From assembly GCA_028287445.1 (NCBI GenBank), contig JAQBPQ010000145.1, forward strand, positions 1 through 36,130: DNA of 36,130 bases. The letters are read 5' to 3'. This DNA is from Cohnella sp. (GTDB taxonomy: Bacteria; Bacillota; Bacilli; Paenibacillales; Paenibacillaceae). Below the pieces are notes generated by a model. It was not told where the DNA came from. It did not search any database and saw only the letters and a list, made by a program, of their open reading frames with translations. This document shows, in pieces, positions 15,672 to 23,368 of the stretch. The position numbers and the translations under genes are program-made. Position 1 is the stretch's first letter. Every line of letters starts with the position of its first letter.

Positions 15672-16469
15672 ATGTCCAATCGTGTGCGCCTGGCGCTCAT
15701 TCAAATGAACATTGAAGCCGGAAATCCGGAGAGCAATTTTGTGAAAATGGAGCTGCAACTGGAGGAAGCTGCCGCACGTGAGCCCAAGCCGGATCTTCTG
15801 GTGCTGCCGGAAATGTGGAACACCGGATATGCGTTGGACCGAATCGGAGAATTGGCAGATCCGCAAGGGGAGAGAACAAAGTCGGTGATCTCGGCTTTTT
15901 GCCGCGAACATGGAGTTGCAGTCATCGCCGGTTCCATTGCGGAGAAACGGAGCGAAGGTGTAACGAACACGGTCCATATATTCGACCGAACCGGACGGGA
16001 ATCCGCGGAATATTCGAAGATTCATTTATTCCGGTTGATGAACGAACATCTCCATTTGCAGGCGGGAGAGCGCCCGGGACAGTTCGACCTCGACGGAACA
16101 CCGGCCGCGGTTATGATCTGTTACGACATCCGCTTCCCGGAGCTGGCCCGCAAACTGGCCTTGGGAGGCGCTAAAATCCTGTTCGTCCCGGCTGAGTGGC
16201 CGCATCCCCGTCTTCACCACTGGCGGACGCTGCTGCAGGCGAGGGCGATCGAGAATCAAATGTTCGTCGTTTCCTGCAACACGGTCGGCTTAAGCGGGGA
16301 AACCGCCTTTTTCGGTCATTCGATGGTGATCGATCCATGGGGAGAAGTCATCGCGGAAGCCGGGGAAGAAGAGACCATCCTGACAGCGGAAATCGATCTT
16401 TCGCTTGTCGACGAGGTGCGCGGACGCATCCCCGTGTTCGACGACCGGCGGCCCCATTTATATGAATAG
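15672..16469 (+). CDS. mtnU: Carbon-nitrogen hydrolase MtnU (omega-amidase type)
   Basis: 265 residues, nitrilase superfamily. The catalytic triad is E47 (LPEMWNTGY), K116 (EYSKIHLF) and C150 (VMICYDIRFPE). By family knowledge, MtnU-type omega-amidases hydrolyse alpha-ketoglutaramate, the by-product of glutamine-dependent transamination by MtnE. ATG 15672 was chosen because GGGAG lies 8 nt upstream and the protein then begins like its relatives; an in-frame TTG at 15606 is part of the promoter. It is divergent from mtnE and convergent with the response-regulator gene; no clear terminator follows. Confidence 0.88.
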   Translation: MSNRVRLALIQMNIEAGNPESNFVKMELQLEEAAAREPKPDLLVLPEMWNTGYALDRIGELADPQGERTKSVISAFCREHGVAVIAGSIAEKRSEGVTNTVHIFDRTGRESAEYSKIHLFRLMNEHLHLQAGERPGQFDLDGTPAAVMICYDIRFPELARKLALGGAKILFVPAEWPHPRLHHWRTLLQARAIENQMFVVSCNTVGLSGETAFFGHSMVIDPWGEVIAEAGEEETILTAEIDLSLVDEVRGRIPVFDDRRPHLYE

Positions 16470-16539
16470 GTTAATCGGGGGCTCCCCCAAAAGTAATCGG
16501 AATAAACTGCGAAGGCTAGCGTCACTTTTGTGGGAATGG

Positions 16540-17142
16540 TTAGTCCAGCCAGCCGTTTCTCTCCGCAATGCCGATCGCGTCGATCCGGTTTTTGGCCTCC
16601 AGCTTTTGGATCGCTTCAGATAAATAATTGCGCACGGTACCTGCGGATAAAAAGAGCCGTCCAGCGATATCGCCAGCGGGCAGTCCCTCCCTGGCCAGCT
16701 TGAGCACTTCGCGTTCGCGTTCGGTTAACGGATTCTCCGCTTCGAAGGCGGATAGCGCCAGTTCCGAGCTGACGGCCCGTTTGCCGGCATATACGGTGCG
16801 AAGGGCGGCGGCCAGCTCGTTAATGGGAGAGTCTTTCAGCAGAAACCCTCCGACACCGGCCCGCAAAGCCCGCTGGAAATAGCCCGACCGGGAGAACGTC
16901 GTCAGAATGACGACGCGGCAAGGATCACGATCCTCTTTTAACCGCTCGGCCACATCCAAACCTGTCATTTTCGGCATCTCAATGTCCATTACGCAAAGAT
17001 CCGGTCGAAGGGAACGAATGAGTTCGAGCGCTTGTTCGCCGTTTTCGGCCTGACCGACAACCTCGATGTCGTCCTCCAGATCGAGCAGTGCGCTGAGTGC
17101 GCCCCGAAGCATTCCCTGATCCTCGGCTACGATCACTTTCAT
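16540..17142 (-). CDS. NarL/LuxR-family response regulator (DesR/YvfU-like)
   Basis: 200 residues. The receiver domain (about 1-120) has the acidic pair in VAEDQGM, phospho-acceptor D53 (VMDIEMP), T in LTTF and K in LLKDSP. The C-terminal GerE/LuxR helix-turn-helix is at about 137-198 (LTEREREVLKLAREG, SAGTVRNYLSEAIQKL). It resembles B. subtilis DesR and YvfU. The start overlaps the kinase stop (ATGA). Because the two partners are translationally coupled with an ABC exporter upstream, the regulator most likely controls that exporter rather than a lipid desaturase; no desaturase gene is nearby. Confidence 0.9.
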   Translation of the reverse strand: MKVIVAEDQGMLRGALSALLDLEDDIEVVGQAENGEQALELIRSLRPDLCVMDIEMPKMTGLDVAERLKEDRDPCRVVILTTFSRSGYFQRALRAGVGGFLLKDSPINELAAALRTVYAGKRAVSSELALSAFEAENPLTEREREVLKLAREGLPAGDIAGRLFLSAGTVRNYLSEAIQKLEAKNRIDAIGIAERNGWLD

Positions 17143-18290
17143 AGGTCCCGCACCTCCGTTTCCATCGACTTGGTGACAAGAGGCACGGTAAACGTGACGT
17201 GGGTTCCGCGTCCCGCAGCCGACTCAAATGCCAATTGGCCTTCCACCAGCTTGAGCCGCTCCCGCATGCCTTTTAAGCCGTTTTTGGTCGTGTCTGCCGA
17301 ACAGGTTGAGGCGTCGGCACCGATTCCATCGTCGGCGACAGTCAGCACGAAAACATCCGGCGTCTCCTTCCAGTCGACCGAGCAAAGACGGGCGCGGCTG
17401 TGTTTCACCACATTGGTTACCGCTTCCCGCAAACACATGCCCAGGATATTGTCGATCAGCGGCGGAGGTGCGGCATCGGATTCCGTCAGGTGATCCCGCA
17501 AGTCAAGGTTCATTCCCGCAGCCGCCAAAATCTGTTTGGCATGCGAGATTTCGTCCCGCACCGTGACGGCATTCATGCCGGAAATCAACTGACGGACTTG
17601 GTTGAGCGCCGCCCTGGAGGTCATTTGAACATCTCTGACCTCCTGAGCTGCCTTTTCCGGATGTTTGGCGATCAGCTTCTCAGCAAGCTCACTCTTTAGC
17701 GTAATGAGCGACAACGTGTGACCCAGCGTATCGTGCAAGTCGCGGGAAATTCGCTGCCGTTCCTCATTCTTGGACAACCGGGCAATTTCCTCGTTGGCTA
17801 AGTTCAATTTGTTCTTGAGCTCCGAGGACCGTCGTCCGATCCGGATCATCACGGGCATGAGCACCATCACGAGAAGAGCCGGCAGCAGCTGCAGCATTTC
17901 GTTGGTGTCCGTAAAGAGATGATGATACCAGCCGATAAACGTAAACATGGAAAGCAGCGCGGCGAAGGCGATCGCAATTTGTCTAAGCTCGACCAACGAC
18001 CCGATGACCGGCGAAGGGTAAAAGGCCAAAAACAAAAAGTTTATATCATAGCGATAGGCGAAAAAACCGACGATGGCGATTTGCCCCAGGATCGTCAGCA
18101 ATCGCCCCCGACGGTATCGGAAACTGTAAAGATAGATGACCGCAAAAACGACGAGCAGCGTAAATCCGATAATCCTTTCTTGCAAGGGCTGCTGCAGGAT
18201 GGAATAGATCGGAAAAAGCATATACGCCAGCCAGATGAAGGAAAAGAGAAAAGGCGGCCCCTCTTGGGACCGCATGCCGCGTTTCGGCAT
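17139..18290 (-). CDS. DesK/YvfT-type sensor histidine kinase
   Basis: 383 residues. Five or so transmembrane helices fill residues 12-152. A short coiled-coil linker leads to the HisKA_3 box, with H186 in RQRISRDLHDTLGHTLSLI. The HATPase domain is at about 280-372, with the N box (REAVTNVVKHS), G1 (VADDGIGAD) and G2 (NGLKGMRERL). There is no large extracytoplasmic sensor domain, so it probably senses within the membrane, as DesK does. The ATG lies 1 nt after the permease stop. The order ATPase-permease-kinase-regulator matches B. subtilis yvfRSTU. Confidence 0.9.
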   Translation of the reverse strand: MPKRGMRSQEGPPFLFSFIWLAYMLFPIYSILQQPLQERIIGFTLLVVFAVIYLYSFRYRRGRLLTILGQIAIVGFFAYRYDINFLFLAFYPSPVIGSLVELRQIAIAFAALLSMFTFIGWYHHLFTDTNEMLQLLPALLVMVLMPVMIRIGRRSSELKNKLNLANEEIARLSKNEERQRISRDLHDTLGHTLSLITLKSELAEKLIAKHPEKAAQEVRDVQMTSRAALNQVRQLISGMNAVTVRDEISHAKQILAAAGMNLDLRDHLTESDAAPPPLIDNILGMCLREAVTNVVKHSRARLCSVDWKETPDVFVLTVADDGIGADASTCSADTTKNGLKGMRERLKLVEGQLAFESAAGRGTHVTFTVPLVTKSMETEVRDL

Positions 18291-18291
18291 T

Positions 18292-19041
18292 TTATACCGC
18301 TTCCTGTCTCTTCATGATATACGACGATAATAGCATAAAGACGATGACGTAAGCAGCTAATATTCCGACTCCGCTCCAATCGATCGCGCTTCCTCCGATC
18401 ACGTTCCAGGCTCCTTGGCCAAGCCGGTAGGTCGGGGTGAACTTGGCGATCGTTTGCATGGTGCTCGACATCGAAGTCGTCGGGAACCAAAGCCCGCCCA
18501 AAATGGAAAGACCCATATATACAATCAAAGTGATCACCTGCACAGCGTCCGGATTCCGCATCGAACCCAGAAGCACGCCCAGAGACATGAAGGAAAATCC
18601 GCCGATCCAAATCCATAAGCCGCTTTCCAGCCAGGCCGCGGCCGGCAAGTTAATGTGTTTGCCGAGACCTCCGACGATGAACATGTTCAGGATAATGAAC
18701 AGGTTAATGAAGCCCTGTGTCGCCAATTTCGAGAAAATGTAAGACGAAGCTGGGAGCGGAGTGATACGCAGCAGCCGGATCCATCCTTGCGATCGTTCTT
18801 TGGAAATCCGTTGAGCGAACGAGGTCAGGCTGGCCCCGATGACGCCGTAAACGGTCATGGACATGAGGTAATAAGCGGACCAGTCGACATTGCCGATCTT
18901 CCTATTGTCCATCGTGCTTGTGAAAAGGAAGAAAAAGGCGACCGGCATGATGACCGAGAAAAAGACAAACCTTTTATTCCGCAGCGTTCTGAGCAGTTCC
19001 GCTTTACATTGTGCCATCGTGGCTTTCATCGTCGTATTCAT
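18292..19041 (-). CDS. ABC-2 type transporter permease (YvfS-like)
   Basis: 249 residues with six predicted transmembrane helices (about 25-43, 58-78, 103-127, 139-160, 166-186 and 225-243). This is the usual arrangement for ABC-2 exporters of lipids, peptides or drugs. The second loop carries SKERSQGWIRLLRITPLP, the coupling-helix type segment found in this family. The substrate is unknown. It sits 18 bp after the ATPase gene and 1 bp before the kinase gene, so the unit is an exporter with its own two-component control. Confidence 0.88.
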   Translation of the reverse strand: MNTTMKATMAQCKAELLRTLRNKRFVFFSVIMPVAFFFLFTSTMDNRKIGNVDWSAYYLMSMTVYGVIGASLTSFAQRISKERSQGWIRLLRITPLPASSYIFSKLATQGFINLFIILNMFIVGGLGKHINLPAAAWLESGLWIWIGGFSFMSLGVLLGSMRNPDAVQVITLIVYMGLSILGGLWFPTTSMSSTMQTIAKFTPTYRLGQGAWNVIGGSAIDWSGVGILAAYVIVFMLLSSYIMKRQEAV

Positions 19042-19059
19042 CGTCTGTTCGCTCCTTTG

Positions 19060-19953
19060 TTAACCGTTCGCGGATTGGACGAGTGCTTGGAAGGCATCTT
19101 CCAAACCGCCGCTTTGAATTTCGATATCCCGCATATCGATGCGTTGTTGCACCAAGGCCGCAATCAGGCTGTCCGTATTAGGGCTGAACAACTTCACCCG
19201 TTTGCCGTTCCATTCGACATCCGTCACACCCGGCAACGCCTGCAGCGATTCGGTCGTCACCGCCGCGCCTGCCGTGAACGAGATGACCCGTCCCGTGGTA
19301 TTGGCTTTAATCTCACTCGGCGTTCCGTCGGCGATCACCTTGCCGTGATTGATCACGACGATCCGATCGGCCAAGTTGTCCGCTTCTTCCAGGTAGTGAG
19401 TCGTGAGCACAACGGTTTTGCCTCTGGTGGCCATGGCGCGGACCGTATCCCAGAACAACTGTCGGGAAGCGACATCCATGCCGACAGTCGGCTCATCCAG
19501 AAAGATCACTTCCGGATCGCCCGCTGCCGCGAGTGCGAACCCCAGCCTGCGCTGCTGCCCGCCAGACAGCGCTGTCGCCATTTTGTCCTTTTCGCCTTGC
19601 AGGCCCGAAATGAGCAGCAGCTGTTCGAGCGCAAGCGGGTTCGCGTAATAGTGGCGGAACAGGTCGATCGTCTCCGAAACTTTCAGGTTGTCGATCACGC
19701 TGACTTCTTGCAGCATCGCCCCAATCCGGTTGCGGATTTTCTGGTCACGGGGATCGCCTCCGAGCAGCTTCACCTTGCCGCTTGTCGGCTCCTGCAGGCC
19801 GAGGATCATGGAGATTGCCGTCGTTTTGCCGGCGCCGTTGGGGCCTAGCAGCGCAACGACCGTGCCGGCTTCCACCGTCAGCGACATTTCGTCGACCGCC
19901 CGTATTCCCTTATATATTTTGGTTAGCTTTTCTAGTTGGATGGCCGCATTCAC
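19060..19953 (-). CDS. ABC transporter ATP-binding protein (YvfR-like)
   Basis: 297 residues. Walker A LLGPNGAGKTT, signature LSGGQQRRLGFALA, Walker B VIFLDEPTVGMD and H-loop TTHYLEEAD are all canonical, so it should hydrolyse ATP. A C-terminal extension of about 80 residues is typical of ABC-2 exporter ATPases (DrrA/CcmA-like). I place the start at GTG 19953, where AAGGAG lies 8 nt upstream and the family sequence begins (AIQLEKLTKIYKG). The frame stays open for 42 codons further upstream, but that part does not look like protein of this family. Confidence 0.92.
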   Translation of the reverse strand: MNAAIQLEKLTKIYKGIRAVDEMSLTVEAGTVVALLGPNGAGKTTAISMILGLQEPTSGKVKLLGGDPRDQKIRNRIGAMLQEVSVIDNLKVSETIDLFRHYYANPLALEQLLLISGLQGEKDKMATALSGGQQRRLGFALAAAGDPEVIFLDEPTVGMDVASRQLFWDTVRAMATRGKTVVLTTHYLEEADNLADRIVVINHGKVIADGTPSEIKANTTGRVISFTAGAAVTTESLQALPGVTDVEWNGKRVKLFSPNTDSLIAALVQQRIDMRDIEIQSGGLEDAFQALVQSANG

Positions 19954-20094
19954 TAGCCTCACTCCTTGTATGATTGTCTTTGTGGCGTCGTCGGTCTCGG
20001 GTGACGTGATCTCATCGTACCGCGTCCTGTAAGAAGGCCATACGCACGAATGTAACCTTATGGAGATGACAAATATCATATTTGGAATTGCGGG

Positions 20095-20994
20095 TTACTC
20101 TGTGAAAGATTTGGCGTAGCTCATGAATGTCTTGATGAACGCTTCCGCCGCGTTGGTCAAATAACGGCCCTTGCGATAGGCGATGACGAGCGTCCGGGTT
20201 GGACGGCCTTCCAGCGGCAGAAACACGGGGGATCTCCCGTGCCAGTCGCTGCGCGCGATCATTCTGGGTACGAAGGCAATGCCCATTCCGGCCGCAACCA
20301 GCGCTTGGACCGTATCGATATTGCCGCTCTCAAAAACGACGTTCGGTTCGAAACCGGCCTCCAGACACAGCTTGTGGGCAATGGCACGGAATCCCTGCCC
20401 TTTTTTGAGCAGGATAAACGGCTCTTGCCGCAAGCTGCCGAGCGGAACCGCCTTCTTCGTAAGGGAAGCCAAAGGATGATCCGGAGGGACGGCCAAACAA
20501 ATTTCCTCTTCAATGATCGGCTGATAGTCTAGCGCCGGCTCCTGCAACGGAAGGGAAAGCAAGCTGACGTCCGTCTCTCCGGATGCGGTCAATTCTTCCA
20601 GTCGTTTGGTCGTTTCCTCGATCAACACGATTTCGATTTCGGGGTAAGCGGCGCGAAACGCGGGCAGTACGTTCGGAAGCACATGCGATCCGGTAATCTG
20701 CAGGCTTCCCACGACGAGGCGGCCTTTGCGCAGGTCCGCCATGTCCTCCATTTCCTTGCGAAGCTGCTCGGTCATGTCTATGATCGCTTGGGCCTTGGAC
20801 ACGAATACAGAACCCGCATGCGTCATCTCGACCGAGTTCGTGCTTCTTTTAAAAAGAAGGACGCCCAATTCTTTCTCCAGCTTGGACAGCTGCTGGCTGA
20901 GCGAAGGCTGGGCGATGTGCAGTTTTTCCGCCGCACGGGAGAAGTTGCGTTCCGCGGCGATTTGGATGGCGTATTGCAATTGCCGAAACTCCAA
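20095..20994 (-). CDS. LysR-family transcriptional regulator, divergent from leuCD
   Basis: 299 residues. The N-terminal winged helix-turn-helix (about 1-60: FRQLQYAIQIAAERNFSRAA and IAQPSLSQQLSKLEKELG) is followed by a LysR substrate-binding domain (about 88-295). The start is TTG 20994, with AGGAGG 9 nt upstream; the open frame further upstream is non-coding. CcpC/CynR/YwfK-like members have similar wording, but the effector cannot be told. Divergence from leuC with a 124-bp shared control region suggests that it regulates leuCD, itself, or both. Confidence 0.92.
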   Translation of the reverse strand: MEFRQLQYAIQIAAERNFSRAAEKLHIAQPSLSQQLSKLEKELGVLLFKRSTNSVEMTHAGSVFVSKAQAIIDMTEQLRKEMEDMADLRKGRLVVGSLQITGSHVLPNVLPAFRAAYPEIEIVLIEETTKRLEELTASGETDVSLLSLPLQEPALDYQPIIEEEICLAVPPDHPLASLTKKAVPLGSLRQEPFILLKKGQGFRAIAHKLCLEAGFEPNVVFESGNIDTVQALVAAGMGIAFVPRMIARSDWHGRSPVFLPLEGRPTRTLVIAYRKGRYLTNAAEAFIKTFMSYAKSFTE

Positions 20995-21034
20995 TTTTAA
21001 AACCTCCTCATTATAGTACGTAACTATTAACCTT

Positions 21035-21047
21035 ATAGATATTATAT
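21035..21047. promoter_or_regulatory. Candidate LysR-type operator
   Basis: ATAGATATTATAT, an ATA-N7-TAT dyad fitting the T-N11-A pattern of LysR boxes. It ends one base before the leuC -35, in the region shared by the divergent lysR and leuC genes. Confidence 0.4.
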
Positions 21048-21048
21048 C

Positions 21049-21078
21049 TTGGAACAATGAAGGAGGGAATGGTATGAT
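21049..21078 (+). promoter_or_regulatory. Promoter of leuCD
   Basis: TTGGAA (21049-21054), 18 bp, then extended -10 TGgTATGAT (TATGAT at 21073-21078). Transcription would begin near 21085, leaving a 5' UTR of about 35 nt. No T-box or leader peptide was seen. Confidence 0.65.
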
Positions 21079-21118
21079 CGTTACATGATTAAACAGACCT
21101 ATTGCGGGGTGAGAAAAC

Positions 21119-22540
21119 ATGAGTAAACAAACGATGTTTGAAAAGATTTGGAACAACCACGTCATCATGGCGGAAGAGGGCAAGCCAAGCATTTTGTACA
21201 TCGATCTGCATCTTGTGCACGAAGTGACGTCTCCTCAGGCGTTCGAAGGCTTGCGCTTGAGCGGCCGGAAGGTGCGCCGTCCGGACTTGACGTTCGCGAC
21301 GATGGACCACAATGTGCCGACGAAGGACCGCTTTAACATTTCGGATCCGATCTCCAAGCAGCAAGTCGACACCTTGACCGACAACTGCCAAGAGTTCGGC
21401 GTCAAGCTGTATGACCTGAGCTCGGCTGACCAAGGCGTCGTGCACGTCATGGGACCGGAATTGGGATTGACCCACCCGGGCAAAACGATTGTCTGCGGCG
21501 ACAGCCACACTTCCACGCATGGAGCGTTCGGCGCGCTGGCGTTCGGGATCGGCACAAGCGAAGTGGAACACGTTCTCGCTACGCAATGCCTTCAGCAAGC
21601 GAAGCCGAAGACGATGGAAGTACGGTTTACCGGCAAACGTCGCCCGGGTATCACGGCCAAAGATTTAATTTTGGGACTTATCTCCAAATACGGAACCGAT
21701 TTTGCCACCGGTTATGTCATCGAGTATACCGGCGAAGCGATTCGCACTCTCTCGATGGAAGAGCGTATGACCGTGTGCAACATGTCCATCGAAGGCGGCG
21801 CACGCGCCGGTTTGATTGCTCCGGACGAAACGACCTTCAACTATCTCCGGGGCCGTGATTACGCGCCGCAGGGAGCCGATTTCGATCTGACCGCAGCGCG
21901 TTGGTCGGCGCTTCGTACGGACGAAGGAGCATCTTACGACACGGTGATGGAATTCGACGTCGATACGCTTGTTCCGCAAGTCACTTGGGGCACCAGCCCG
22001 GGCATGGGAACCGACATTACGAAGGCCGTCCCGGTTCCGGAACAGCTCCCGACCGAAAACGAACGCAAAGCCGCAGCCAAAGCCCTCGAATACATGGGCC
22101 TTGTACCGGGAACTCCGATGACGGAAATTCCGATCGACTATGTGTTTATCGGCTCCTGCACGAACGGCCGGATCGAAGATCTGCGCGCCGCGGCAGCCGT
22201 AGCCAAAGGTCACAAAATCAGCTCCAATGTGACCGCCATCGTCGTGCCGGGCTCCGGCCGGGTGAAGATCCAAGCGGAAAAAGAAGGCCTCGACCGCATC
22301 TTCACCGAAGCGGGCTTCGAATGGCGCGATGCCGGTTGCAGCATGTGCCTGGCCATGAACCCGGACGTTCTGCAGCCTGGACAGCGCTGCGCCTCGACTT
22401 CCAACCGGAACTTCGAAGGGCGCCAAGGCCGCGGCGGACGTACGCATCTGGTCTCGCCCGAGATGGCGGCAGCCGCTGCAATCGCCGGACGATTCGTCGA
22501 CGTTCGCCATTGGGAATTCAAGTCCGAAGTGACGGCATAA
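21119..22540 (+). CDS. leuC: 3-isopropylmalate dehydratase large subunit
   Basis: 473 residues, aconitase family. The 4Fe-4S ligands are C347 (IGSCTNGR), C407 and C410 ([10 protein letters not shown]); [21 protein letters not shown] is the LeuC signature. With LeuD it isomerises 2-isopropylmalate to 3-isopropylmalate in leucine synthesis. ATG 21119 follows GGGGTGAG. leuD follows after 20 nt. leuA, leuB and ilv genes are not in the window, so this is an isolated leuCD pair. Confidence 0.97.
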   Translation: MSKQTMFEKIWNNHVIMAEEGKPSILYIDLHLVHEVTSPQAFEGLRLSGRKVRRPDLTFATMDHNVPTKDRFNISDPISKQQVDTLTDNCQEFGVKLYDLSSADQGVVHVMGPELGLTHPGKTIVCGDSHTSTHGAFGALAFGIGTSEVEHVLATQCLQQAKPKTMEVRFTGKRRPGITAKDLILGLISKYGTDFATGYVIEYTGEAIRTLSMEERMTVCNMSIEGGARAGLIAPDETTFNYLRGRDYAPQGADFDLTAARWSALRTDEGASYDTVMEFDVDTLVPQVTWGTSPGMGTDITKAVPVPEQLPTENERKAAAKALEYMGLVPGTPMTEIPIDYVFIGSCTNGRIEDLRAAAAVAKGHKISSNVTAIVVPGSGRVKIQAEKEGLDRIFTEAGFEWRDAGCSMCLAMNPDVLQPGQRCASTSNRNFEGRQGRGGRTHLVSPEMAAAAAIAGRFVDVRHWEFKSEVTA

Positions 22541-22560
22541 CAGAAGGAGGAGGCATCGAA

Positions 22561-23160
22561 ATGCAACCATTTGTCACAATGACGGGTCTCGTCGCTCCGG
22601 TTGACCGGGTGAACGTAGATACCGACGCCATTATACCCAAGCAATTTTTGAAACGGATCGAAAGAAGCGGCTTTGGCCAATTCTTGTTTTTCGAATGGAG
22701 ATGGGACGAGAAGGGGAATGTCATTCCCGATTTCAGCCTCAATCAGCCTCGTTACCAAGGTGCTTCGGTGCTGATTTCCCGCGCCAACTTCGGCTGCGGA
22801 TCGTCACGCGAGCATGCGCCATGGGCGATCCTGGACTACGGTTTTCGCTGTGTCATTGCCCCGTCGTTTGCCGACATTTTTTATAACAACTGCTTCAAGA
22901 ACAGCATTCTGCCGATTAAGCTGAGCGAGGAGCAAGTGGAGCAATTGTTCCAGCGGACCGCGGCCCGCGAAGGATATGAGCTAACGATCGACTTGCAGCG
23001 CAAAGTCATCACGGATGGGTCCGGGCTGAGTATTCCGTTTGAACTCGATGAGCATCGCCGTCAATTCCTGCTTCAAGGGTTGGACGATATCGGTCTGACG
23101 CTGAAGCACGAGGATGCGATCTCGGCTTTCGAGTCCAGACGGACCGCCGCAGGAATCTAA
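22561..23160 (+). CDS. leuD: 3-isopropylmalate dehydratase small subunit
   Basis: 199 residues, the aconitase swivelling domain. The substrate loop [15 protein letters not shown] is conserved, as is [14 protein letters not shown] near the N-terminus. It forms the active heterodimer with LeuC. ATG 22561 follows AAGGAGG. It ends the operon; a strong terminator follows. Confidence 0.97.
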   Translation: MQPFVTMTGLVAPVDRVNVDTDAIIPKQFLKRIERSGFGQFLFFEWRWDEKGNVIPDFSLNQPRYQGASVLISRANFGCGSSREHAPWAILDYGFRCVIAPSFADIFYNNCFKNSILPIKLSEEQVEQLFQRTAAREGYELTIDLQRKVITDGSGLSIPFELDEHRRQFLLQGLDDIGLTLKHEDAISAFESRRTAAGI

Positions 23161-23202
23161 ACCGGCGCCAGGTTCGGTTCGACGAATATCGGGTATAAAA
23201 AC

Positions 23203-23252
23203 AGGTCTTTTGACCCCGAAACGGCAAAATTCGGGTCAAAGGGCCTTTTTTT
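23203..23252 (+). terminator. Terminator of leuCD
   Basis: A long stem of about 17 bp with some G-U pairs and one bulged C (AGGTCTTTTGACCCcGAA with TTCGGGTCAAAGGGCCT), followed by TTTTTT. Confidence 0.85.
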
Positions 23253-23306
23253 CCTGTTTTCTCGCAACTTTTGATAGCGTCAGACGTCTAACTTCACGTG
23301 GACAAG

Positions 23307-23329
23307 CCGGAAAGGCCGCCGCTTTCCGG
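23307..23329 (+). other. Hairpin in the leader of the amidase gene
   Basis: CCGGAAAG pairs perfectly with CTTTCCGG around GCCGCCG, 40 bp before the ATG. No T-run follows. It may protect or control the mRNA leader; no known riboswitch was recognised in this 116-bp region. Confidence 0.35.
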
Positions 23330-23368
23330 TACGGTCGACTTAAGCAGAATTTAACACCGAGGTGAAGC

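Noticed and set aside
16470-16539. Inverted repeat CCAAAAGT...ACTTTTGtGG between mtnU and the response regulator
   Set aside because: The loop is about 30 nt and there is no clear T-run on either strand; too weak to call a terminator.
18655-19848. Plus-strand open frame of 397 codons opposite the ABC exporter genes
   Set aside because: Rich in His/Arg/Gln, no recognisable domain, antisense to two well-supported genes; a shadow frame.
21004-21017. TATAAT just upstream of the LysR gene as its promoter
   Set aside because: The box abuts the Shine-Dalgarno AGGAGG, which would leave almost no leader, and no -35 is seen at proper distance.
21901-23160. 419-codon frame spanning the end of leuC and all of leuD
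   Set aside because: The 5' half is out of frame with leuC and meaningless; the true leuD starts at ATG 22561 with AAGGAGG upstream.
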